Assembly: GCA_036365515.1 (NCBI GenBank)
Contig: CM070877.1
Location: forward strand, 110,934,011 to 110,998,010
Direction of reading: 5' to 3'
Origin: Torymus aiolomorphi
Taxonomy: Eukaryota; Arthropoda; Insecta; Hymenoptera; Torymidae
Length of the DNA: 64,000 bases
A program made the position numbers and the translations under genes. Shown piece after piece: positions 10,781 to 18,850 of this stretch. Below the pieces are notes generated by a model, which worked only from the letters and a program-made list of their open reading frames with translations, was not told where the DNA came from and made no database searches. Position 1 is the first letter of the stretch; each line of letters opens with the position of its first letter.

Positions 10781-10824
10781 GGCCCTGAAAAGGGCCGATT
10801 GATATTTTGGTCCTAAAAAGGACC
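10781..10824 (-). terminator. Two tandem histone-mRNA-type 3' stem-loops
   Basis: On the minus strand, 10809-10824 reads GGTCCTTTTTAGGACC and 10781-10796 reads GGCCCTTTTCAGGGCC. Both fit the replication-dependent histone stem-loop consensus GGYYCTTHTHARRRCC, with a six-base stem and four-base loop. They lie about 58 and 86 nt downstream of the minus-strand stop codon at 10882-10884, a spacing usual for histone mRNAs. In metazoans this hairpin binds SLBP and, with U7 snRNP, directs cleavage without polyadenylation. The encoded protein is not a histone, so the signal appears to belong to a viral-type gene. I did not recognise a clear purine-rich U7 site. Confidence 0.75.
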
Positions 10825-10881
10825 GATTATCCGAAGAGGCGACGCCTCACGGCCTCCACATTTCGCCTCACCATATTTCTT

Positions 10882-12230
10882 CTATATAACTTCTAATATT
10901 ACTACTTCATCGTCTTCTTCCTCCTCGTCGTCGTCTACTTCTATCAATTCCACCGTGAGCACATCCAGCACATCGACTTCTCCTTGGTGGATGTCGTTTG
11001 CCGGAACTTCATAATAGTACCGCTGTACAGGGTCGTACAGCAGCACATTATCTGGAGAAGCGATGAGCGGTGGATATACTTCCCGGTAGAGCGGCGATGA
11101 CGGAGGAGATGGAGGCGGAGATGGTGGTGGCGAAACTGGCGCCTCGAGCTCCATCGATGAGTTGGCCTCCTCATACGCCATCAGCCACTAATCGAACGTC
11201 AGAGGTGACGGAGGCGTTGGTGGTGGCGATGGCGCAGGAAAGGCCCACGCGGGCATCGCTTGGAAGTAGGGCGGCGCACACTGGGGCCATACGGATTTTT
11301 TGGTTCAAAACCACCTAGAGGTCGCAATTCTCAACGGAATCTCAAAATTTTTGCTTAGGAACATTCGTTATCAAATATCGAAGAGCCCTACGAAGCCTGC
11401 TTTTCCAAAAAATTAACCTATAAATCTAAGGAGTCATATAATCCTATCACATCAACCAATCAATTCAATTTTTGACCTGTAAATCCAAAAAATACGATAA
11501 ACCTTTAATTTGTAAGCCCTTTACTCGTGAACTCTTGACCTTTGATCCAGTAAGCCATGCACTCATAAACTCTAAACCTATAAGCCCTAACCTCATAAGT
11601 CTTAAGGGGGTCTTACACCTAGTGGCTTCTGAGGCCAAAATCAGCTATAAAAAAGAGAAAAATGTTATTTAAACCACATACAATGTATATCCTAAAAATA
11701 TACACTATTTCTGACAGAATGGCCCAAGACTTAATCTGTAGACCAATTTTATGAATCAAGGTTAAGAGAGCATGTGTCACGGACTTATAAATTGAAGTTT
11801 TATAGCATTTTTGGGAATCACAAGTGTAAATTTTGGGGTTATAGGTTATAAATTAGGTTTATAGGTTCATATTTTCAAAATTAGGCTTCGTAGCGGTCTT
11901 TGGTATTTTGTCACTAAAAGTTCCTGTTTTTAAATTTTCAAATTCGGTTGAGAATTATGACCTCTAGGTGGTTTTGAATCTTTCGGCCCCAGTGTACGGC
12001 AGCGGCGATGATGGTAGATACGGTGGCGCTGCTACTCCCAAACTCTCTTGATACGCCAGCAAAGGCGATGATCGTGGAGGAGGAAATGGCGACGAAGGTG
12101 TTGGAGTTCCTTCTTGATATACTGGTGAGAATGATGGACTCTCCGCGCCCCAATCCTCCTCGAGAGCTTTCAGCTGTCTTTCCAGCGCCTCTCGAACTTC
12201 TTGACTGCTAAATCCTTTGAAGAAATCCAT
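10882..12230 (-). pseudogene. Polinton left-end gene: acidic, proline-rich protein (interrupted)
   Basis: I do not recognise this protein. The start is probably at 12230 (MDFFKGFSSQEVREALE), because a TATA box (CTATAAAAG on the minus strand, about 12275-12283) lies about 45 nt upstream; an ATG at 12269 would lie almost on top of it. The first ~90 residues hold a short charged helix and then SPxxSP-type proline-rich sequence. A 716-bp inverted-repeat element (11279-11994) then interrupts the gene. The reading resumes in proline-rich sequence, meets an in-frame TAG just before 11181, and ends in a strongly acidic tail (DDDEEEEDDE). Two histone-type stem-loops follow. The low-complexity Pro/acidic make-up is that of a disordered protein. 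Its function is unknown and it is broken. Confidence 0.5.
11279..11994. mobile_element. 716-bp terminal-inverted-repeat element (MITE-like)
   Basis: Ends are CACTGGGGCC and GGCCCCAGTG, followed inward by a longer imperfect inverted repeat around TTCAAAACCACCTAGAGGTC. There is no transposase inside, only AT-rich sequence. I could not find a convincing target duplication, so the superfamily is undecided. It interrupts the left-end Polinton gene and therefore arrived after it. Confidence 0.7.
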
Positions 12231-12274
12231 TGCTCGAACTTTTCGAATGAGCTCGATGCACAAAGCCACGTTCT

Positions 12275-12283
12275 TTTATAGTC
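12275..12283 (-). promoter_or_regulatory. TATA box of left-end Polinton gene
   Basis: Minus-strand GGGGACTATAAAAGAACG lies about 45 nt before the likely ATG at 12230. The spacing matches the TATA-to-ATG distance of other genes in this element. Confidence 0.55.
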
Positions 12284-12370
12284 CCCGGAGCGAGACGCCG
12301 AGTCCGCTTCAGCGCGCTCATTGGTCGGGATTCGATGGAAGGGGAAAGAATTGGTGCGCGCAACCGAGTG

Positions 12371-12410
12371 CATAAATATAGGCCGCGCGTGAACGCGGCG
12401 TTCAGTCCGC
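12371..12410 (+). promoter_or_regulatory. Divergent core promoter: TATA plus TCAGT initiator
   Basis: CATAAATATAGG is followed about 30 nt later by GTTCAGTCCGC, the arthropod initiator TCAGT at the spacing expected for a real TATA-dependent start. It points rightward into GC-rich sequence with splice-donor-like motifs, back to back with the minus-strand gene. No convincing protein lies downstream. Confidence 0.5.
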
Positions 12411-12880
12411 GCACGAGCTCTCGCGCGCATATACGTCAGCAGCAGCAGTAGCAGTCGGAAGCGCCCGCACGCGGCAGTCATTCCACGCGACGCCCCTCTC
12501 CCGCGCACGACAGCAGCAGCCAGGCCGTGCGATCCTTCCACGCACGAGACCCATCCACGCACGAGACCCATCCACGCACACGTCAGCGGAAGCACCGACA
12601 GCGAGACGCGCAAGGCCCCGCTCGTGCGTACACGTTTACGCACCCTCGTTCAACAGTCGGCCCAGCCTCATGATCGTCCAGCCAGACCCGGCCATCGAAG
12701 GAAGAAAGTCACCCGCAGCTCAGAAGATGTGTGTGCATGCGTGTCTGTGCGCATGTTCTTTTTTCCGCGCGAGTTACCGGGTTTGCTCAGTTTTTGTGCT
12801 CGTGTATGTTATCGCCCTCTCCCCCGCCGCGCAATAGTACTCGCGAGTTTTACTGCTATTGTTCTATCTCTCTCGTATTC
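12411..12880. other. GC-rich gene-poor stretch
   Basis: GC-rich for this window. It contains a CAGCAGCAGTAGCAG stretch and repeated CCACGCACGAGACCCATCCACGCAC text (about 12537-12583). Open frames on both strands are arginine- and proline-rich and look like composition artefacts. It could be a leader exon of the + promoter just upstream. Confidence 0.35.
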
Positions 12881-14050
12881 ACCCAGCTGGCCCTGAGGCC
12901 GGAAGTGCATATGAGAGATAATGTATGATAGTAGTAAAAGTCACGCAGGAAAGTAAGTCGAAGGGGAGAGATTAGGCGAGCACGCGCGCCGTCGCGTGCC
13001 CGCGCCTCCACGTTTCGTCGTCGCATTCTCCGTGTGTGCGCACTTCGATCTTTCTTTACGTCGCGTTCTGTGTGCTTCGTTTTTTTTCCTCGCGCTTCTG
13101 TCTTTCTTTACGTCGCGTTCTGACAGTGATTGCAACTATCACTCGTATGCAACCAGCTGGCCCTGAGATCGGAAGTGCATACGAGCGATAAGGTATGGCT
13201 ATGACAAAATGCTCGCGGTGGAAAGTTAGTTGAGGGGAAGAGGTTAGGTGAACACATATGTAACGTGATCTTTCCGTAATTCGCGAGAGTTAATATACGT
13301 GTACTCTTTGCCCTTGTTGCGATATTTCAACGTGGAAATTGTTATATATATTATATTATAACATTAAATTATATTATAACCTTTCTATATACATTATATT
13401 ATAACATGAAATTATAACATAAAATGATATGTTATATTATCACCTCTCTACAGAACAAATTTTAATAACTACCCTGAATATTATATTATAACCTCCCCAC
13501 AGAACAAATTTTGGGTGATCTAAAGAAAATTTTTTTATGTTTTGCGCTCGGTGTAATTTTTTTCGTTGTGTTGAGGTAAGACGGGGAGAGGTTAGGTGAG
13601 CACGTGCGCTCGGTATAATTTTTTTTTCATTGCGTTGAGGACTTGAGGCAAGTCAGGGGAGAGGTTAGTTGTTCTAAGTTTGAAAAAAAAAAAAAAAAAA
13701 TTAGTAGCCCTGAAAAGGGCTGTATGTTTCTCTCTCTTTCTCTCTCTGCAAGCTTTTACTTTTTCCTCCTGCTTTTTTTATCCTTCTTCTTCTCCTTTTT
13801 CTCAAAACAAAAACGACGACGTTTTTGCCCTCCCCACACAACAAATTTTGGGTGATCTAAAGAAAATCTTTTTATGTTTTGCGCTCGGTGTAATTTTTTT
13901 GGTTGCCTTGAGGTAAGTCGGGAAGAGGTTAGGTGAGCACGTGCGCTCGGTGTAATTTTTTTTATCATTGCGTTGAGGACTTGTGGTAAGTCAGGGGAGA
14001 GGCTCGGTGAGCACATGCGCTCGGTGTAATTTTTTTTTAGTTGTGTCGAG
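12880..14050 (+). repeat. Degenerate repeats carrying splice-donor-like motifs
   Basis: Two copies of CCAGCTGGCCCTGAG-TCGGAAGTGCATA (about 12886 and 13151) and five or more copies of a block reading AGGTAAGTC-GGGAGAGGTTAGGTGAGCACG (about 12950, 13220, 13570, 13650, 13910, 13990). A third block, TGCGCTCGGTGTAATTTTTTT, alternates with them. The period is roughly 60-90 bp. No protein is encoded. The recurrent GTAAGT would allow repeated 5' splice sites in a transcript from the 12.37-kb promoter. Confidence 0.5.
13706..13721 (-). terminator. Histone-type stem-loop, duplicated copy
   Basis: Minus strand AGCCCTTTTCAGGGCT: the histone-type loop and stem with the outer G-C pair replaced by A-T. Its surroundings (stem-loop, CT-rich tract, then sequence encoding a Lys-rich tail, to about 13830) are a duplicate of 14265-14400, so this hairpin probably came with a duplicated gene 3' end that has no intact gene of its own. 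Confidence 0.6.
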
Positions 14051-14277
14051 TTCTTTTTCTTTATATGATTGCTACGTGATGTTTCATAACCTCCCTACGC
14101 AACAAATTTTGGATGATCCCCTACAGAAAATTTCATGTTTTTTCAGGAAGAAAGAAAAAATATTATTCATTATAATTTATTATATTTTTAAAATATTTGT
14201 TCTACGTTTGGAAAAATACTATTCATTATAATTTATTATATTTTAAAATATTTGTTCTACGTTTGAAAAAAATTAGT

Positions 14278-14293
14278 AGCCCTGAAAAGGGCT
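14278..14293 (-). terminator. Histone-type 3' stem-loop after the Lys-rich gene
   Basis: Minus strand AGCCCTTTTCAGGGCT ends 47 nt past the stop codon of the gene at 14340-14663. Only the outermost pair differs from the GG...CC consensus. A (TC)n run lies between stop and hairpin. Confidence 0.65.
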
Positions 14294-14300
14294 GATTGTT

Positions 14301-14335
<35 letters not shown>

Positions 14336-14339
14336 GCTT

Positions 14340-14663
14340 TTACTTTTCCTCCTTCTCCTTTTTCTTCTTCTTCTTCTTCTCAAAACAAACACGACGCTTT
14401 GCCCTGTCGCGCTTCTCTTGGGAAAAGCGTCGATTAGCAGGGCGTTCGCGAATCGTCTCTGTTATGAGTGGCTGATGTAGCTCCTCTGGTACATAAGGCT
14501 CCTGCTCCTCTAGTGCGTAAGGCTCCTGCTCCTCGACCACCTGCTCATTCAAAGCACTAGCCTCTTGACGATTGAGGAGGAGGATATCAGGATCTGGCGG
14601 GCGTTTGTGCCGTTGATGGTTACGCTTGATGCGTTGTGCCTCGCTACGTACCTTCTTTCCCAT
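14340..14663 (-). CDS. Small basic Lys/Arg-rich protein of the Polinton
   Basis: An uninterrupted 107-codon frame starting MGKKVRSEAQRIKRNHQRH. The N-terminus is strongly basic. The centre has two copies of EEQEPYALEEQEPYVPEE-like acidic sequence, and the C-terminus is again basic and ends in a run of lysines and glutamates (codons in a CTT/CTC-type purine-pyrimidine tract). A minus-strand TATA (CCTATAAAC, about 14700) is about 45 nt before the ATG, and a histone-like stem-loop follows the stop. I do not recognise the family. The charge pattern would suit a nucleic-acid-binding or nuclear protein, but that is inference only. Confidence 0.5.
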   Translation of the reverse strand: MGKKVRSEAQRIKRNHQRHKRPPDPDILLLNRQEASALNEQVVEEQEPYALEEQEPYVPEELHQPLITETIRERPANRRFSQEKRDRAKRRVCFEKKKKKKKEKEEK

Positions 14664-15140
14664 CTTTCAGAGACTGATGTAGCGTGATGCTTGCGCACGG
14701 GTTTATAGGCAATAGAGAACTGGCAGATGGCGCGATAGTAGTCTACAATTAGCTCAACTTTTATTACTAGGTGTTTTAGAGCGTAATTAAATGAAATTTA
14801 ACTAGTAGGAACATGACTACAATTTATGATATTTTTTAATATAGTATATAATGAAAGCATTATATTCATTTTACATGCTCTTTTAACTGACCTAAAGAGA
14901 AGAAAATTTATTTTGTTTAAAGCATACTACTTTTACATTTTGTTTTATCACAAAGGACTTTTATTATCACTAAATTTTATTAGTAAATTCAAACTGAATA
15001 GTCAATTTCTTTCATTATTTTATGTTTTAGAATAATAGTGTATATTTTTACAAGCTTAAAGAAGTTTGCGTATAAATAAATTGAAAACAAATAAAATATA
15101 CATTAAAAATAAATTTATTCACTAGACTAATACATTAATA
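14664..15140. other. AT-rich gene-free stretch in Polinton
   Basis: Apart from the minus-strand promoter near 14700, I see no gene or repeat. The frames on the plus strand are AT-rich composition artefacts. Confidence 0.4.
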
Positions 15141-15144
15141 AATA

Positions 15145-15761
15145 TTAATTATACATCGAATAAAACGATTCTGTTAATTTGTTTATTGTTTGATCATATT
15201 GCTTGAGCATCCACTTCTTCATGGCCATTGCGTTTCGAAGCGCGCATACTGGAAAATCACAAGCACTGTGATTTGTACACGAAAGTGGTTCCGTCTGCAG
15301 CTTTTTTAGAGAAGGGCATCCCATATCCTCAATATTAAAAACTGATTTAAAATATTAGTAAAATCGTAAGAAAACTTTGTATAGAAGTAGCAACGATATA
15401 TTAAAAGTAATTTTACAAAATAGTTTAAAATAGTTTACCGATCAGGGAAGAATCTCTTCAACCATTTACTCTTTTCCAACCCCTTCACGTATATATCAGC
15501 TCCGTAGAGTATACCACTCAGTGTGTTACTAAGTTCTTCGTACGGGATGTTGTCTGCTCTCCACATAATTCCATGGAAATTTTCCTCGAGCCAATGATTT
15601 TCAGACTTGTTTTTGTCCAATAACTTGTCCCATGCATGCGGTGGTTTAAACAAAAGTACTGTTGGTGTGGGATCTTCTTCAAGAGGGACGATGGCTACTT
15701 CTTTGAAGACAAATTCATTCAAGGTAACCTTAAAACCTTGCACGTCTACGATGTACTTCAT
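15145..15761 (-). pseudogene. VDVQGF-family protein, copy 1 (possible RNase H-fold)
   Basis: The first 108 residues read MKYIVDVQGFK...FKEVAIV, then LLFKPP, a WLEENFHGI-W motif, PYEEL and ADIYVKGLEKSKWLKRF. After a stop (15435-15437), matching sequence resumes from about 15338 down to 15145: NIEDMGCPSLKKL, then CTNHSAC and CALRNA. A GTAAAC donor (about 15438) and TTTTAAATCAG acceptor (about 15340) flank the ~100-bp gap, but the reading phase does not match by one base, so either the splice differs or there is a frameshift. The same family is encoded at 21529-22005 and, fused to a protease, at 34736-35374. The conserved pattern (VDxQ/H...KEhAIV...HGhxW...hYVKG-EK-KWL...CxxH...CAL) resembles DEDD exonuclease or Maelstrom-type RNase H-like folds. 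That assignment is inference. A TATA (TTATAAAAG, about 15847) lies upstream. Confidence 0.6.
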
Positions 15762-15842
15762 CTTGCTGCTGCTGCTGCTGCTGCTGCGACTATTCTCGAC
15801 GAGAGCAAAGAATGGAATGAGATTTTCAGCTTTTCGCGTCTT

Positions 15843-15852
15843 CTTTTATAAT
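15843..15852 (-). promoter_or_regulatory. TATA box for VDVQGF copy 1
   Basis: Minus strand GATTATAAAAGAAGACGCG, about 85 nt before the ATG at 15761, with a CAG-type trinucleotide run at the very start of the coding region. Confidence 0.45.
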
Positions 15853-16027
15853 CAGATGATGGCGCACTCGTACTACTTATTTTTTAAACCAATCATATTC
15901 TTTTTCCCTTCTACGCTACTGCCGACCAATCACAATCAATCTGGTTTTGCAATTTTAGGATAAAAGGAAGGCTCCCATGCGATAAAAAATCATTCTATGT
16001 TGCGAGCCGTTCAAAACAGTTGTCGAG

Positions 16028-16477
16028 ATGGTTCAGTATTTCAAAGATACAGCATTACTGCTGTGAAGATCGTATCAGCAAACTTTGAATGGTATTGCTG
16101 ATGAAAGTGACATCAACCGATGGCTAGCTCTCGGTTGCGCTTCTCTAGCTGCAGCTCAACGTTTATCTCAGTCTCCTAACAATTTAACAGTATCCGAAAA
16201 ACAAAAATTACAAGCCAGTATTACGCTTGTAAACAGTGTTATACGCTTGTTGAGCGAACGTCGAGTAGGCGCTGGTCTACAAGCAGCTGAAAATATTGCA
16301 CCGGTAAGCTGGAACGATGTGCAGTCTCCTTTCGAAAATAGAATAAGGACAGGCATCATCACGAACCTAAGGCATCTTGACTTATCAACTTTTATGAACG
16401 ATGCTAAAAAACAGTTTATGGCTAAAGTGAATGAAGCTCTTGAAGAACATTCGTCCCTAAAAGTTAATACAGTTTAA
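16028..16477 (+). pseudogene. Small Polinton protein, function unknown
   Basis: Reading starts at ATG 16028 (MVQYFKDTALLL), meets TGA as codon 13, and continues in the same frame to 16477 through SYQQTLNGIADESDINRWL and GLQAAENIAPVSWNDVQSP-type sequence. A TATA-like GGATAAAAGG (about 15957-15966) lies about 65 nt upstream. The C-terminus is helical and charged. It overlaps the ATPase fragment tail-to-tail by 14 bp. I do not recognise a domain; its position beside the packaging ATPase suggests a structural or packaging role, but this is inference. One stop codon apart, the frame is clean, so it decayed recently or is read through. Confidence 0.5.
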
Positions 16478-16739
16478 GTTCTAAGATTTCATTTGAAAAT
16501 TTATATTTCGGCTGATTGAGAGACTTTGAGTAGACGTATACGTTTCCAAATCTAACGCCATTAGGGTGTGTTATGAGAGCAAGTAAACTATTTGTTTTTC
16601 CGCAGTTTGAAGGGCCGCAGAAGATGGCTCGTATACTATCAGGAAGTAGATCGCCATGCCTCTTTGCTCTTTTATCATGCTCTACAAGTGCATCAAAATT
16701 TTCTATTGGCAGCTTTACCGATTGTTCTTTAAAGTTCAT
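16464..16739 (-). pseudogene. Packaging ATPase (FtsK/HerA, A32-like), truncated
   Basis: The 91 residues include a Walker A loop GPSNCGKTNS at about residues 42-51, preceded by DSIRAIFC and followed by VYVYSKSLNQPKY, typical for genome-packaging ATPases of Polintons and adintoviruses. Such proteins are usually 200-300 residues and have a Walker B and sensor motifs; here everything after about residue 85 is missing and the frame ends next to the convergent gene. It would have pumped DNA into capsids. It shares a short bidirectional TATA region with the phospholipase gene. Truncation makes it non-functional. Confidence 0.8.
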
Positions 16740-16783
16740 GATCTTTACTCTATGACAACCAAATTACGACTGATAGCTATGAG

Positions 16784-16804
16784 TATAAATAACGGTCTTA
16801 TATA
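16784..16804. promoter_or_regulatory. Bidirectional TATA region
   Basis: TATAAATA (16784-16791) and TTATATAGC (16798-16806) lie between the divergent ATPase (minus, ATG 16739) and phospholipase (plus, ATG 16843) genes, about 45 nt from each ATG. The overlapping AT-rich boxes can be read on both strands. Confidence 0.5.
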
Positions 16805-16842
16805 GCTTCCACCATCAGTTGCCCGTTGACTTTCGAAGAGTG

Positions 16843-17156
16843 ATGATCATTCACAAACGTGGACGCGGTTTAGTTAATAAAATTATTAATAAACTTCCAT
16901 TTGAACTTCACATATCCGGTTATCAGTACTGTGATCCAGGCACTAAGTTGGCAAAACGTTTAACTAGAGGAGATCTTGGAATTAATCCGCTAGACGCTGC
17001 TTGCAAGGAGCACGATATAGCTTATTCTAGAAATCGTGAAAACGTTCAAGTGAGAAACATCGCAGATAAAATTTTATCTGAAAAGCTTGAAATCGCGTTA
17101 AATCAAAAGACGCTAATTTTGGCGAAAAAGCGGCTGCATAAGCTGTGACTAATACT
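16843..17156 (+). pseudogene. Phospholipase A2-like domain (parvovirus VP1u-like)
   Basis: From ATG 16843, the protein carries LPFELHISGYQYCDPGTKL followed by GINPLDAACKEHDIAYS. The HDxAY box holds the catalytic His-Asp pair known from parvoviral and adintoviral PLA2 domains. The calcium loop reads YCDPGT, where the family has YCGPGT, so a key glycine is replaced. After about residue 85 the frame shifts (near 17100). The displaced frame then continues with a TAA at 17142-17144 straight into the pX-like segment. This suggests that PLA2, pX and protease were once one long polyprotein frame. In parvoviruses the domain aids escape from endosomes; the role in Polintons is inferred from this. Confidence 0.8.
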
Positions 17157-17741
17157 ATGAAGTTAAAATCTAGATTTGGTATGGGTTTGAAGAAGAAAAG
17201 TAAAAAGAGAAGGCGAAAGAACGCTAAAAAATTGGGAATGGGTTTAAAAGCTTAGAAGAGAAACCAAGTTCCCTTGAAAAAAATTATGAAAGCTGGTGCC
17301 GCTAAATCAACGTCAAGTAACTGCGCTCTAACAGTTATACGATCAGCTTTGAAAAAAGCTCGGAGCGCTGTTAAAGAAGCTGGAGGTAAAAAGAATATTA
17401 AAATTCCACGTATTTTACCAGTCCCCACGAAAACAGGAGGTGTATTGCCATTTCTCATACTTCTATTTGCAGGCTTGGGTGCAACTGGCGCTCTAGCTGG
17501 TGGTGCTGCTGGAATAGTAAAAGCCGTAAACGACGCAATAGCCGCTAAAGAGCAGTTGGAAGAAAATAAAAGGCATAATAAAACTATGGAAAGTGTAGCG
17601 TTGGGCAATGGCTTATATCTTAAACCACACAAAGTAGGGTTAGGTCTTCATTTAAAAAAAAAAAAAGTTCATGAAATTACCTCAGCGAGCACTTACCAAT
17701 GCGGACATGTTAAAATATGCAAAACTTTTAAAAATATCTAA
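17157..17741 (+). pseudogene. pX/pVI-like core protein segment
   Basis: The readable frame starts at ATG 17157 with SRFGMGLKKKSKKRRRK, a basic DNA-binding type N-terminus, and has an in-frame TAG at 17253-17255. It continues with basic sequence, then LPVPTKTGGVLPFL, a Gly/Ala-rich hydrophobic stretch (FAGLGATGALAGGAAG) and GNGLYLKPHKVGLGLHLK. That last part matches the family of adenovirus pX/pVI-like proteins in adintoviruses and Polintons. A run of A (about 17651-17664) shifts the frame; the other frame goes on into the protease. It probably condensed DNA or acted as a membrane-active minor core protein; this is inference from the family. Confidence 0.7.
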
Positions 17742-18033
17742 TTTTCAAGGAGTATTTATGAGAAATGCATTACCGGCTTCTGGGCCGCACTATAGTGAAT
17801 CCGCTATAGTTAATCTTGATGACGCTAGCGGCCCTGGGACACATTGGGTTGCATATAGAAAAAGAGGAAAAAATGTTACATATTTCGATAGTTTTGGCGA
17901 TCTCCGACCGCCTTTAGATTTAATATTATACCTCGGAGTAGACGAAGTTAAATATAATCATGAAAGATATCAAGATTTTGACACATATAATTGCGGTCAC
18001 CTCTGTCTAAAATTCTTGTGTGGGGCTATATGA
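17671..18033 (+). pseudogene. Adenain-like cysteine protease (C5 family)
   Basis: A 120-residue frame with the standard Polinton protease motifs: LPQRALTNADMLKYAK, NFQGVFMRNALP, GPGTHWVAYRK (catalytic His), TYFDSFGDL (Asp), and RYQDFDTYNCGHLCLKFL (oxyanion Gln seven residues before the catalytic Cys). All catalytic residues are present. It probably lacks its own start: the frame enters from the pX segment through a frameshift in a poly-A run. The enzyme would mature capsid precursors. TATATGAGG at its stop codon (about 18025) may serve as the promoter of the next gene. Confidence 0.85.
18024..18032 (+). promoter_or_regulatory. TATA-like box for penton gene
   Basis: GGCTATATGAGG overlaps the protease stop codon and lies about 50 nt before the penton ATG at 18076. 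Confidence 0.4.
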
Positions 18034-18075
18034 GGAGAGGCGGGGTAAACATTGGGTCATTCCGATTTAAGCTGT

Positions 18076-18754
18076 ATGGAAGGTTCATTAACTTTGACTC
18101 TTTCAGGTACATCTTCTACACTAGAAGCACAGTATTTTCCATCAATCGAGTTATTGCCAAATAAAAATTACGCTTGTTGAACTTCTAACATTTAATTCAA
18201 TCCCCAATATAGATAGTAACAATAATAAGTTTTACGTAGGTGGAAACGTTGTGCCTCTTCCAGTAGGAAGTTACGAAATTGAGGATAGTGACAAATTGCT
18301 TCGTAAAAAATTAGCGCACAACGACATTACTTTCAATTTAAAACCTAATAATAATACTCTTCGCTGTACAATCAAGTGTAGTCAGCCTATAGATTTCCGA
18401 CCTGAAAATTCACTCGGTCATCTACTGGGCTTCACCAGACGTATTCTCGAACTGAACGTTGTCCATAATTCTGGCTTACTTGTTACAATTCTCAAAATCA
18501 ACGCTTTGAGAGTCGAGTGTAATATCACTTCGGGAGCATACATAAATGACAAAAAAGTACACACGATACACGAGTTTTTCCCTGCAGTACCTTCGGGGTA
18601 TAAAATCATCGAAGTTCCCTCGCACGTCATTTACCTACCGATTGCCGTAAAGGGTATAGATCATTTACAAGTACGCATCGTCGATCAAGACGGGGATTTA
18701 GTAAATTTCCGCGGAGAAGTTATAACTATAAGATTACATATCCGCCAATCATAA
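18076..18754 (+). pseudogene. Penton (minor capsid, single jelly-roll) protein
   Basis: ATG at 18076 begins MEGSLTLTLSGTSSTLEA. The frame is broken near 18178 and resumes with ELLTFNSIPNIDSNNNKFYV, then from 18251 GSYEIED and LKPNNNTLRCTIKCSQPIDF, LLGFTRR, INALRVECNIT, SGAYINDKKVHTIHEFFP, IDHLQVRIVDQDG and RGEVITIRLHIRQ. These blocks are those of the Polinton minor capsid protein, which forms the pentameric vertices. There is one frameshift and otherwise full length (about 225 codons). It follows the protease directly and is followed by the capsid promoter and the mariner. Confidence 0.85.
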
Positions 18755-18777
18755 TGGGAATCGTTTATAACAAAAAC

Positions 18778-18785
18778 TATATAAG
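18778..18785 (+). promoter_or_regulatory. TATA box, probable capsid promoter cut off by mariner
   Basis: CTATATAAGCAGAG lies 24 nt after the penton stop. The next gene is the major capsid gene at 20227, but the mariner (18851-20144) now separates them. In the undisturbed element the box would have been about 150 nt before the capsid ATG. Confidence 0.5.
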
Positions 18786-18850
18786 CAGAGAAATATGCCC
18801 ACCACGCATCAGTCATCAACCAACTGTGAAGGCGCTAACACGTCAGAGTA

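Noticed and set aside
11279..11994. hAT identity for the 716-bp element
   Set aside because: CACTGGGGCC ends look hAT-like, but the flanking octamers (GCGGCGCA and TACGGCAG) do not match.
12170..12643. 157-codon Arg-rich frame on the minus strand
   Set aside because: Lies in GC-rich DNA antisense to the TATA/TCAGT promoter, with no conserved motifs. The left-end gene uses a better supported start at 12230.
13756..14016. 86-codon frame ending in a Lys/Arg-rich tail
   Set aside because: Its last part is a duplicate of the 3' end of the 14340-14663 gene; the rest crosses the splice-donor-like repeats. Treated as a duplication remnant.
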